DNA of 64,000 bases from Otis tarda (lineage: Eukaryota > Chordata > Aves > Otidiformes > Otididae), in the NCBI GenBank assembly GCA_026413225.1, contig CM048553.1, positions 48,462,001-48,526,000 of the forward strand, written 5' to 3'. The notes below the pieces were generated by a model. The model was not told the origin of the DNA. It ran no database searches and worked only from the letters and a program-made list of their open reading frames with translations. Position numbers and translations under genes: made by a program. Positions 1-39,949 of the stretch are shown here, piece after piece (position 1 is the stretch's first letter; every line of letters starts with the position of its first letter).

Positions 1-2843
1 ATTACTCATAAAATGTCTTCATTTTCAGTACAAGAATGTGAATTTGAAGAAAAACAGAGATGAGATTAATTTCCCTATTGTATTCTAAGATCAGTTTCAT
101 TTTTTTCTAATCAGTGCAGCATTCTTCTAAAAAATACTTAACTGGAAATAGATCAACTGCAAATGAATTCACAGGTATAAATATTAATTTTTTTTTTCTA
201 ATATGACCTACATATTAGAATACATCAGGAGAATATAGTACACAGTTCCACAGTTACATCTCTGTGTAGCCTGTGAACCAGTATTTACTTGCATTTTATT
301 TTTGCGTTTTAGTGACCTCTGGTGGTTATATTCAAAACAAATTGCTGTTCACAGATTACCTGAATAAGAATTTTAAATTTAAAAAAAAAAAAAAAGAAAA
401 AAAGAAAATCATTAATTCTTAAAAAACAAAAAAAAAACCCAAAAAAACCCAAAACAACAAATCAAAAGCTTTTGGCATACAGTATGTGAAAGTTTACTTT
501 AGCCTGTAAAATGAGGATGAAGGTTCTTTTCTTTCCTAAAGTTTTTCTGCTTCTTCAGGACTTAATGTTACTACTATTTAACAAACTGTTTAAACAACAG
601 AAAGGTTAATGGTGCAGATTCAACCTCAAATATAGAGGACCTATCCTTAAATAAATACATAACTGAGTAAAAGATAGTAAGGAAGTAGAACTGAAAAGCC
701 GGATTTTAACGTGTAAAGGCCAGAAGTAGTGTCCTGCACAAATCTCTCTTAGGTCCTGTGGTACTTTAAAAGTACAAAAGAAATCACAAATAACTGGATG
801 AGCCCATATTAAGGCAAAGAACTGCAAAACGGCTGTGACTGAGCAATAAAAATTGGAAAGAAAACTTGGTGTACATTGCGTGGTACCCATAGGGGGCAAA
901 ACCAATTCCAGAATTGCATCTTTATGACTTCTGAAATTACTTTTTACACTTGGGAACAAAATTTTGGGGCTATAAGAGATAGGGCTACAGACAGATCACC
1001 TCTGCCCAACAGAGATCAAAAAAGGAAACAGAAGTTACTAGAAATGGAAGAAGAAACAATACAGAACAGCTACCAACAGACAGATCACTTACATATCTTT
1101 AGTCTATAAGACCTGGATCACAGAATGTCATTTTAGATGATATTGTTATCCTAATATTAAGATTCAATTTTTTTCCTCATTCTAATTTTGTGTAAGCATT
1201 CTAAAACATTTTTAGAGATATTACTTTGGGAGAAAAACTTGGAATGAATGTCATTACAGTAAGTACAGTAGATGTCTTTTGAACAGTATTATAACTCATA
1301 TTTGTTCATTTTTTAAAATAAATCCTTATTATTCCAATTAATGTATATAAAATTTAATTTTAATTCATACAAGAATGGGGCCAGAAAGTGATATTGGAAA
1401 TTAATTTTCCTTCCTAGTCCTTCTGTTTAAGTGTCACTGGTCTCAGACTTAACCTGTTTTTTGAAGTAATGTATATTTCTAAAAACACTAAATTCCATTT
1501 GTGAATTATTTTTATGTTCATATGAAAAAAATGAAAAAAAACTGGAAACATTTTTAACAAAATAATATTATAGTTCAATGTAAAACTACTTCAATCTCTT
1601 GCTTTTACATACACAAAGCAGACTAGGATATGTATTTTCTATGAAGGGAACTGGAAAGCTAGGGAAACTACCACTGATTATATTAGTGCTAAACACCTAA
1701 AGCCAGAAATTATATGGACATCTCAAAATTACTTTTGAGTATTTTTACTGGAACTTAAAAGTTAAATATCAGAAAAATCTGCCACAGACAAGAGTGCACT
1801 TAAATTGCGACCTGGAATTCAACTGACATGCAACTGTCAATATTGAAAGACTTTGACCAAACTTCAATTACTGTAATCGTAAGGACTCTTTCTCTCCTTT
1901 GTAACTTTATTAAAAAAAAAAAAAACACACAAAAAAAAACCAACACCATTCTTAACATTAACTAAGAAGAAATCAGAGGGACCTAGAACAACAGAAAAAA
2001 TCTTAGCTGCATTACCAAAAAAGTCAGCTATTAACTAATAATTACATGTTTCTACACACCAGATCTGCATAGTACAAAAGAATACTTGTTACGTGTGTTT
2101 AGCAGTTGTTTCTCATATTCAAACACCCATTACATTCAAGTCCTGACTTTACCTTATGAAGTAGAAATAATGCCACATTCACACTTTAAACAGATATTAA
2201 ATAGCAGATTCTGTCAAGTTTGCGCAATTTGTGTGCATGTGTGACATGCAAAAAAGGACAGTAAGATCACTTTGTCTAATCAGTCTTCTGTTTAAGTCAA
2301 CTACTGAGAATGAAAAACGAAAAAAGGATTAAAAATATTTTTCTTATCCAAAGAAAATTACTTGCCCTTCATTACACACATTCTTCAAGAACTGTGAGGA
2401 ATCTCAAATTAGTCCCATTTCACTTACTTTTTGGAAAAAAAGATTTCTAAGAATCAATTGTACTATTTTTATACTAATTATAGTAACTACACTTCAAGAT
2501 AACCAAATATGTCAAGACTTTCTTCTTGTCACACATATGCACAAGAAGTATGACAGTGGTTACTTAATTTTCTGAAAAGGAGAGAAACGGCTAGAGTTTT
2601 ATCATTGATGGGTAGTTCTACTACAGGTTAGTAAAGATCAGAACCACAACTACATAGAATGAACTCAGAAGTTTATACATTTAATTAATTGAATTCATTA
2701 CATTCCCATTTACACATATGAGAAAAAATAAAGTAGTGTTCAAAAATAAATAAATAAATACAACTGTGAAAGTTTCTGACATAAATAGTAAAAGCATCAA
2801 CCAAAAAAAAAAAAAAAAAAAAAAAAAAGAAACGGAAAGTTAC
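1..2843 (-). other. ULK4 intron 17 (partial), no exon seen
   Basis: AT-rich sequence with A-runs (about 380-460, 1913-1940, 2804-2828). I looked on the minus strand for the next ULK4 helical block and did not find it. Confidence 0.7.
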
Positions 2844-30737
<27,894 letters not shown>

Positions 30738-31130
30738 AGGACCTGAGACCTCCCGCAGCCAAAGCTCAGTGAAGAGCTGCCAGCTTGCCAGGCGCTGCAC
30801 TACAACCCCAGGGACACCACAGCCTCCCGGCCCACCTGCCGCAGAGATGAGGGTGCCGTAAGGCCGGCCATCCACCCCCGGCGAGTCTCCCACCCCTCAG
30901 GAGGCCTTCAGTAGAGGGGGTACCAGCGCACCCGGGTCCGAACCCGCACTCGGATGGAGGGCCTGCGCCCGTTGGTCCGCGAGCGGGAGGGTGCTGAACG
31001 GACACGGGGCAAGCCGTTGCCCTGCGCCTGCGCGCGCGCGCCCCCCACAGGAGGGGCGGAGGGCCCCGTTGGAGGCCCGAGGGCCGTTAGGCACGTGCGC
31101 CGCCCGGCAGCTGATGGCCGTTAGCCGCGC
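30738..31130 (-). other. ULK4: ULK4 exon 1, non-coding (approximate 5' end)
   Basis: A strong minus-strand donor GTAAGT (30737-30732) closes an exon ending AGGTCCT inside the CpG island, and its intron would reach the exon 2 acceptor near 27947. A second possible donor is GTGGGC at 30835-30830. The start site is not visible from sequence; the upper coordinate is only a guess at the GC-rich edge. Confidence 0.45.
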
Positions 31131-31770
31131 GCGGGAAGGGGGAGGAGCAACAGCTGTACCTGCGAGGTGAGGGGTGAGCAAACAGGGAGGTGTTACTATC
31201 GCCGTGCCGCCGCCATCAACCGAAATCGGCAGAACCCCGCCCCCGGCCCGGAGTCTCCCATGCCCCAGTGAGAGAGAGGGGGGATTTGGAAGTTGCCCGG
31301 AGGGAAACTCGTCCCTGCACGTCACCAAATACAGCCAGCGGAAGGGGAACCGACACAACAGGCAGAGTGACTCCGGGAAGTGTTTTTTTAACTTTACTCC
31401 AGGAAGAACACAGAGCCGGGTGCCACCGGTGTCTGCCCCCTTCCTCCCCCCCGCACCGCTGGGATGGTCGCCACCCCGCGCCCGTATCCAGGAGACGGAG
31501 ACAGACGCCGGAAACAGAGTGGAGCCGCTATTGGGCCAGGAGGAGGCTACGTCAGAGCGGGTCCACAGGGCCCGGGCCGGAGAGGAGTTCCCGGATGTGG
31601 CGGGGTGCGGTCGCGGCGGGAGGGGGGCGTCAGGGGCGCAGCCGCCCGGTTGCCGGGCAACCGCCAGTGCCGGGCTAACGGTCGGGGGGGCCGAGGCAGC
31701 GCGGGCCGGTCGGACGTCGTCACCCCGGGGAGGGGCGCGTGCTCTTCAACGGCGAGCACTTTCTTATGAC
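30750..31770 (-). promoter_or_regulatory. CpG island, ULK4 promoter region
   Basis: About 1 kb of CpG-dense, TATA-less sequence in an AT-rich surrounding, at the 5' end of ULK4. Visible sites are an NRF1-like TGCGCCTGCGCG (31023-31034), an E-box CACGTG (31092-31097), a CCAAT box on the minus strand (31530-31534), a CRE-like TACGTCA (31548-31554) and an RFX X-box (31648-31662). The island is wide and has donor-like GTGAG on the plus strand near 31168, so a divergent transcript is possible. Confidence 0.8.
31648..31662. promoter_or_regulatory. RFX X-box, perfect 15-bp palindrome
   Basis: GGTTGCCGGGCAACC is two exact GGTTGCC/GGCAACC half-sites around one central base. It fits the X-box consensus of RFX factors, which drive ciliary genes. 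ULK4 is a cilium-linked gene, so the site suits its promoter region. Confidence 0.75.
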
Positions 31771-31889
31771 AAAATGTAGCCCTTGAAACAAGTGCTTTAA
31801 ATTTTTTAGCAGTAAAGTGGAGTTTCCGCATTGTTTTTCGTCTTAGGGTGGTCTGCTATTGGGTGGGTTTAAGGCCCCTGAACAAGTCG

Positions 31890-32336
31890 TGTAGTGCCCT
31901 GGTTCTGGCTAGGATAGAGGTAATATTCACCTGAGCTGGGAGAACTGGAGCTGGTGGCCCCTACAGCTGGGATAGGTTACTAATTAGCCAACAGCTGGGA
32001 TAAGTTTACCCAAATTGGCCAAAGAGCTGTTCCATCCCATGTGACATCACGCTCAGTATATCAGTGAGGAGGGTGCTGAGGGGAGCTTCCTGCTACACGG
32101 GAAGAAACTGAGTGTTGAGATTTGTTGTAAGCCATTGTACTGTATTTATTTTCCATCACTGTTTTATATTTTCTCTTATCTCTCTTAAATTTATTTTTTC
32201 TTTTATCTCAACCCATGTGTTTTTGCTGTCTTTTGTTTACCAATTCTCCCTTCTGTCCCACTGGAGGATGGGGGGAATGAGAGAGAGAGAGAGAGAGACT
32301 GCATAATCTGGTCCCAATCGGGGCTAAACTATGACA
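31890..32336 (+). mobile_element. LTR C, short solo LTR beside the ULK4 island
   Basis: TGTAGTGCCCTGG at the start and GCTAAACTATGACA at the end give TG...CA borders (447 bp). It contains a TATA-like GTATATCAG near 32056 and a (GA)n run at about 32276-32298 near the 3' end. The family looks like a common avian retroviral LTR. Flanks are AGTCG and AGTAA, only a partial duplication. Confidence 0.7.
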
Positions 32337-33946
32337 AGTAAGTATCCTTTTATGTTGTGTGATGAAACATTTAACAGCATTTGACATGTCTTCCTAAGTT
32401 TTGAACCCAGAGCCAATCAGATTTCATAAAAGAAGTATTATATTTAACTTGAAGGATTCAGGGTTTCTTTAGGCTGTATGCTAGCAGATGGTCAGTTTTG
32501 GTTTTTTTTTATCCCTACTTTAGGAAAGATTCCAGTATTAATTTAAACCCCTCTGATAAAAAAGGGGGAGAAAAACCCCCAAACCACCCTATTTGGGAGA
32601 GGAATGTTTAGAAAGGTGTCAGCCGCAAGGAGTGGTTCAATTTTGTTTCATACCTTCTCAGGCAGCGTGGGCTGTAGACACAAAGCACAGATCTGGTGGA
32701 AATCAAGCTTTTTTTTAGTTACACAGCTTGCCGAATGTTCTGTCACTGTTCAGCTGTTGAGGGGTTTGGTAGAGAGTCGCAGAACTGGTAAGAGCACAGC
32801 ACTGCACACAGGTATCATTGTTGCTGGTTTATTGGATATCCTCAGAACTGACCGGACCCACAAGCATTGAAAAACATCATGTGCACCCGCATGGCAAAAC
32901 TGCTCACTTCTTAACAATTGGAGATCCTGTCCCATTTTGCAGCATACATTTTTAGTGATTACAGAGTAGATCTGTAACTACCAATTAAGCTACAGCTTTG
33001 AAACTGCACAAGCAAAATAAATTTTCCCTTTATTTTTTAATGTAAATGAGGAGTTGATTAGATATAAATAAACTGAATGCATAAGTAGACGTCACCTGTT
33101 TTAGTAAGCACAAGAAAAGTATGCTTTGAAGAGGAATTTATTTAGAGTTTAGAAAACTGTGTATTTTATCTTTGGCTCTGATGAGGGTGACCGATATAAA
33201 GAAGAAGAAATAGAATATTTGCTCAATTGCAAAACTGGTCCTGTCAGTAGTTTGATGACAGATCTTAGAAAAGTCACTTAATTTTGTTGTCCCTGTCCAG
33301 GAGGACAAAACTAAGCCACAATAACTATCAAGTTACTACCTTTGCTTCCAAATTTTTAGGGTTTTGGACAAATTTAACAGAAAGAGTACAGGTTAGGGAT
33401 TGTTTTTATGCAAAGGGGATAAACATCTCATTTGAGGGAGTGAGATGGTGTGAACTTTAACAAAGTCTTTTGAGATCTTCATATAATAGAGGCAATAGCA
33501 TTACAAAGTACAGAAAGAAACATTTAAAAAGTTTTAATAACAAACAAGTCAGAGACTCATCTCCTTTCAAATTAAATGTTTTCATGATTAAGAATTTTCA
33601 GTGTAATTAATAGCAGACACAAGGGGACACATTGACTCATAGCACTCTTTTTTCCAGTACCTCTTAGTAAGGAACTATGGCACTTTTTGGTTATTGATAC
33701 CTGAAGCTTCATTACATATCTACATCTTTCTCATCATCTGGAGACACAATTTCCATATACTCCAGATGGAGAACTTTCTCTTTGATTTGGTATAAGAATT
33801 GGGAATTCCCTCTTCAAACAAGTTACTTGCTTCTAGTACAGGAGTTATCTTGAAGAAATAATCTAAATACAAATACAAATCAGGGCTGTAATTATAAGAC
33901 TTTTATCTTTGGCCTTTTTCTTACTGTTTTAGCCTGTTACCAAACA

Positions 33947-35640
33947 TTACTTCAAGCAGCGTACTCTACTGCAGTAAGCTTTTCCGTGGGAATATTTTTC
34001 AACATTCAAGAACAGAATGCAAAATATTCTCTCTGCTGTTTGCACCATTTCAATACTCTTAGCAATCTCTACAGCAAACTCAGCCTTGCTATTTGCCTGG
34101 CTATTATATGGGATGGTCAGATGTAAACAGATTCTTGTTCTCAAATAAATATATGATCTAATGTAAGGTAAACTGAGATCTTGTGATTGAAACCACACAG
34201 TTCAGGAATGCTTAAACACTTCGCTGCTCTACCCTCAGTGGGTGCTATGGAAGCCTCTGACATTTTGCCAGATTCCCCAAAGTCTGACTGGTAACTTGTA
34301 ATACTAGGGTATGTTTCCGTGTTTTGTTTTCCTTTGGTAAGAAGGTCTGTTCTTTAGTTTGCTCTAGTGCCTGTCAAAGATGCTATGCGTTTCTGTTTTA
34401 TTTTCCCACATGTGCTAGGTTTTTTCCCAGCTATCATGATTACTCATGCTCTATCCCATCTTGCTAGTACATGGTGTTTCTTTCTATTCCAGACTGACCG
34501 TATTCTCAAGAGAGTTTCTATTCTCAGTGTCCTGAGTATGATGATTCATTTGCTCGTATATAACACTTCTATGTTCCATTTGCTTTGACAGTTCTGTCAT
34601 TCCTGGGAGGTATGAGGCCAGTTTTCTGGTCTTTGACCATTTTAGCAGGATGATGGACATGAACATAAGCACATCTTCATCTTGTGGTTTTTATTCTCAG
34701 ATTGTTTTCCAACAGCCTCTTGAAACTAGCACATCCTTTCATTGTGTGTGTGAAATTTTGTGTGTTTTTCTTTATTTCTGCATTTCTGTGGTAACATTAA
34801 GGTTCTCATCCTATGATTTAGCCACCTTGTTTTTCTGGTACAAGGCTGCTGTATTCACTGGTCCTTCTCAAAGTCATTAAATAAATTCAGATATTACAGT
34901 TTCAGACTCGTATGCTGCCGATATTTGGGAGTAGCAATGATATTTTCAAATTCTTTTGCTAGCTTCTGAGATTCTTCTTTTTGGAAATTTGTTTTCTCAA
35001 TCAGAGAGTTGACCTTTTCACTGCGGAAACATTATTGCAAAACAGTCCTTGCCAATGTGTTTTTCTCACTGGTGAGCCAAAAACTAGTGGTAGTTTCTTT
35101 TACAAGAACAGAGCTCCGAATCTCACCTTGCTGGATCAACTTGTAAGGTCACATATACTACATATATAGCATGCTTGTGTTGCCTCTTCCTCCATTATGG
35201 TTTCAATGCTTTGCATATGTCTAAGGTTTGAAAGAGATGTGGTAAGATACTCTGCAAATGATAAGAGTCTCTAAGTTAATACTTTTAAAGGTTGGCATAT
35301 TAAAAGCTACTTTTACCTTCCCAAAATCATAGGATTTCCTTGTGAAGTCAGCAACTGCCCCATATATGAGGAAGTCAAAAACAACTTCCTCTCTTTTTTT
35401 GGTGTTTGTATTGAGTTTTATCTGCTAATGAGATGGGGTTAATTGTCACAGACTACCACAGTTTCTGCCAGGCATTCCTCATGTCACATTCCTGAATATC
35501 ATCAGTTCTGGTGTTGATTTGTGAGGCTGGCTGGCAGAGCTGACACTCTTCTACTGCAAGGTTCACTACTAACAGCATTGTCAACACCAAAGCCTACCTG
35601 CTGGCTTCCAAAATACGATGACTGACTTGTTCATCCAGGA
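33947..35640 (-). pseudogene. Possible decayed LTR-retrotransposon integrase remnant
   Basis: Minus-strand translation shows scattered integrase-like pieces in the expected order: CQLCQPAS near 35540, an AWQKL block near 35460, and PYNSQANSKAEFAVEIAKS near 34110-34055, which resembles the Q-N-G-x-A-E catalytic-glutamate region of Ty3/gypsy-type integrases. There are stops and frameshifts between them, and the spacing is about 0.9 kb too long. Not enough for a firm call. Confidence 0.25.
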
Positions 35641-37589
35641 AGGCTGAATAAGCCTTGTCAAAATCTTTGCTTTTTCAATGCTGCTTATGTAATTTTGAGA
35701 TTATGTACAATTATTAGCCATGCTTTCTTTGTATTTCAGTGTTCAAATTATTCCTTATTCTAATGCAATAGGTAGTATGTAAAGCAGATGCTGTACTGGT
35801 TGAATTATTTTCTTCTGTTCTAGGTGTAACATTGGGAGGACATCCCATTTTCTTCAAATACATACAGCAGTTTCAACTCATGCAAGAATCAAATGCTTTC
35901 TTATTGAGTATACAGATTCACCATTTCAGCAGAAAGCAATGGCTTTTATGTTGCATATTCTGAAGATTCAGCCTGTATGCTCAGGATATCCTTTGAATCC
36001 TGATTAGAATTCACAATGTCTTGAAGGTATTATCACCATTCCACGCTGTAATTTTCATTTGACTTTGCTTGATTGCACCCCACCCCCCCACATCCCCACC
36101 TCCCCATTTCGTGCAAAATGCATGCCTGGCACATTTATCATTATCCCACTATCTTGCATTTAACTTCCTCATTGTTTGTGTACTTATCTTTACTTCTAAT
36201 GCTAATCTGAGCTTTACAAACTATTTATTCCAGCTTGCATTTCATTAATGTCAAATATGTGCAGAAACTCATAATCTGAGTCACTGTTTGCTTTCTTAAT
36301 GGTTTTTTCAGGCTGTAAGCTCTGGAATAATGCTTTCTTTTGCCATAATTATTATATATGATCCTCTATGCAGGGCATTTTTAATGAGTTTTCTGTTTAA
36401 GACCTTTTATCTTCATTGTATTTGTCTCCTCTGCTTGTGTTTATGCTTTAGCTTGTGCGTAAACTTTAACTTTTTTGATTTAGCCTCTCATTGTCCTCGT
36501 ATTCTTTTTCAAATTACGTGTTTCTGCTCTTCTTCAGTCACATTCACAATAACACTTCAGACCAATGCCATAAGCTAGTACTGCTCCTGAAAGATGCAGC
36601 CCCTTTACAGGAAAGAAATTTTCAGTGGAGAAGCAGTTGAAGAAGGAGAAAGCATTGGTGCTGGCTGATGCTACTTGAAGGAAGCAGAGCTCTGAACAAG
36701 AAAAGCTTTTCTGCTGATTTGATTCTTACAGCAAAGACAACATTGTATACCTTGTTGTAACAAAAAAATACCCAAACAAACAAAACAACAACAACAAAAA
36801 AAAACCAGAAAAATCCATCAAAGCTACCCACATTTTTAATTTTCACATGCTTAGTCAGACAACTTACAAGAATCTATGTGATTTGATATTCAAGTAAAAG
36901 CAATGATAGCTTTACAGAAAACACCATTTAAACCAGAAAAGATGTTGTATAGACAGCATTATGCAGACATTTCATAGATTCTTGAGAGGACTTACAGCAT
37001 TTCTTAGTTCATGCTGATAGAAAAGTAAGAGAAACGGAAGCAGTAACACCAGGTATCAGCAGCAAAAAGAGAGAAAAAAGAAGAAGAAGAAAAAAAAAAA
37101 GAGGAAGTACCATGACTCCTTTCTTCTTAAATCCACAACACAGCTATTCAGAAACACACACATGGGATATGTTTTACTGATTTTTTCTTTTTTTTTTTTC
37201 CCCTCCCTTGGATCATTTGTTCATGCCCATTGGAATTCACTTGTTCTCCGAGATTAAAACCATCTACTGTACAATCATAGCTGCAATTGGGATCTTCAGC
37301 TGGCAAACTAACAAGAGATTTCTGAAACTGATTTTTCAGATGCTTTTAAAGCAATATTGTATTCTTTGATTATACAGGGATTATAATGGAAGTTCTAGAG
37401 ACAGCAAGTGAGGAACATGCAAGAAAAGCAACAGCATGTTCACTGGAAAGTGTGTTTGAGAAGTCTTATTTAGCAGGGAGGAAGTATAAAGTCTTTTCTA
37501 GAGATGTCATCAAGGAAACAAAATTGAGAATGTGATAAATATCATATGATAATCAAGAAGACAGAGGGAAATTGAGAGAATAATTAAAA

Positions 37590-37607
37590 GAGAGAGAGAG
37601 AGAAATC
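37590..37607. repeat. (AG)n microsatellite
   Basis: A short AG dinucleotide run in the intergenic region. Confidence 0.85.
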
Positions 37608-39949
37608 TAGGGGAAGATTTTTTTTAAGTGTCTGGTTACTGTATCAATCACCAGCTTCAGAATTGCTAAGTAGATGAATTGAGGTGGCGGTAAGAATGCA
37701 ACAGAGTATTCTTATGTACACTATAGCACCATGCAACAAAAAATCATAAGGAGCATTTGGTGCAGCAACCACCAAAAAGCTGCTACTGTATCCCATGACC
37801 AGGGTGCAGACACACACCTTGCATGCGGGCACCTGGCAGTCCTGTAGCCCAAAGTTCTCTCCCTGATGTACTCTCACACACTGTGTTTGTGTATAAATAG
37901 CGCATATCATTGCCATTTTCCTACTGTGAGGGACTTCTGCTCGCTGTAACAAGACTCTTTTCAGTCTCAGCAGTACGTCTCAAATCCTTGTTCCTCACGG
38001 ATGTGACAGGTCAATTGGTTCTCCTCAACAAGTCTCCATTCATACAGACTTACTTCTCTCTGTTGTTGGTGTGGATCTTCACTTTTCTACTTCTTGTTTT
38101 TCCTTATGCCTGCACATAATTTCTGTCTTCAGGTTTTTTCAACATTGGGTTTTCTTCCTGGGCTCTGATTCCAAGATGCCTTTGTTGTATCTTCCTCTAG
38201 TTTTGTGGAACTAAGAGCTCTTTCTTTCCTTTTTTTTTTTTTTTTTAAATCCCTTAACAGCCACCTTTGCTTTTTTCCCTGCTTCTCATTGGCATTCTGT
38301 AAGCACAGAGCAAACTCTGTTCCTCAAAACAACTTCTCCTTCACTGTACAGACCCTTCCTCCTCACTGCTGTCCTGGGGTTATGTTACGTGTTATAACAA
38401 GTGCCCAGCTGCCACTGAAAGGCTCAATTCCTTGTTTGCAATCACAAAGTCTTGTTCCCTCTCTTGTGCAACCTCTGTTACTCATCTGACTCCATTGTTA
38501 ACTGTTTCAGGAATTAATCAGAAAACTATCCTTTTTTAAAACTTCCTGATTTAGCTTGCTCACTGGCTAACCCCAGGGGCACGTGTAGACAAGACCAGGC
38601 ACAAAGGAAGCAATGGGAGCACTCGACTGAAGATGAGAAGTGGAAGGTACCAGCGTTTTTAATGACACCTACGTGTTAGGCTTCCTAGCAGTAACACGAA
38701 GTTTCTGTTTTAGGGAGGAGTTAGACGAGATTACCAAGATGTTTTAAGAGTGCAGTGTTACCAAAGAGATGGTCCTGTTCCTTACAGACAAATGGTTTCA
38801 AACTCTTCCTTTGTGCTCACTCCTGCTACTTTTATGACCTTAGGGTGAATCTGTTCAGTTCACTAATCTGTCAGAAAACTGAAAAGGGAAAAAAAACCCC
38901 ATAGTTATATCTCTGCCAGCTTAGTAAACTGAGTCACTCACTGAGGAATCCTAAGCACCAGAGTCAGCCTCTGGGAAACCCAAGAGCCCCTGGCTCCTCA
39001 ATAAGAGAAGTTGCGAGAGCAGTCTGCTTCTTTGGGGAGCAGCAAGCTTTTAGGTTGACTCACATGCCCCATCTAACTGCACCCTTAGTCACTTCCCCAG
39101 GATCTGCTCTAAAGGCATGCCTGCTTGGCAGGTGCCTGTGAATCCTCTGTTCTCCTTGTAATGTGTTTCCTCTTTTCTGTCACCCAAGTGCATCTCCATC
39201 TGTGATTCTCTTTGTTTGCATCTGTAAAGTGTTGGATCATTTCTTCTTATGCGTTATTCAGGGTCAAGTCGCAAATCCATTTACACTTGCTGGAGGTTAA
39301 CACATATCCCACACTTCCGGAATCCTGTCACCAGCATGACTGCAACTTTTTTCGTCTTACAAGCTGCAACCTTGAACGCTATTCTGTTCTTCCCCTGCCA
39401 GTAAACAAAGACGATGAAGCCCTCCTCCAACAAATAGTTCTCAGAGCTGCAGAAATAAGAACTCATTATTTCCTCTGGGTTTCTTTTTTAAATTACATTT
39501 ATTAAGAACCCAGACTGATACTTTTCTCTGTTGGTGGGACATAATAACAAGTGTTCTACTTTGGGGATTTTCTTGTGTCTAAAGCATCTTGCACTCATAC
39601 TGCAACTTTCTTCCCCCAAGAAGGCACGGGCAAGATTCCTCTCCTTTGTTTCTCTACTAGTCTTGAAGAAACATATATTTTGAATGTCTAACTTTCACTG
39701 TGACCTTCTGTGCTATTCCCATGTCGGTTGTTTTGTCCCCCAGCGTCTCCGCAGCCTGGCTGGGTGCTTGGCCGGGGTTTTGTTCGAGCCTTTTTGCCCG
39801 GTTCAGTGCTCTCGCATGCACCGGGACAAACCCAGGAACAGGTCGTCGCGGCAGCCAGCTGACTGCCCCAGCCCAGGTGGTTCAAAAGTATAGATGGCCA
39901 AGGTGGCCCTAAGAAATCCAAACGCTTGGCAAAACCACAGCCCCCTTGG

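Larger units (their letters stand above)
32337..39949. other. Intergenic region between ULK4 and the TRAK1-side island
   Basis: No gene recognised. Apart from the possible integrase remnant there are simple runs (C-rich at about 36078-36105, poly-T near 38230). The open frames are short and show no known domain. Confidence 0.6.
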
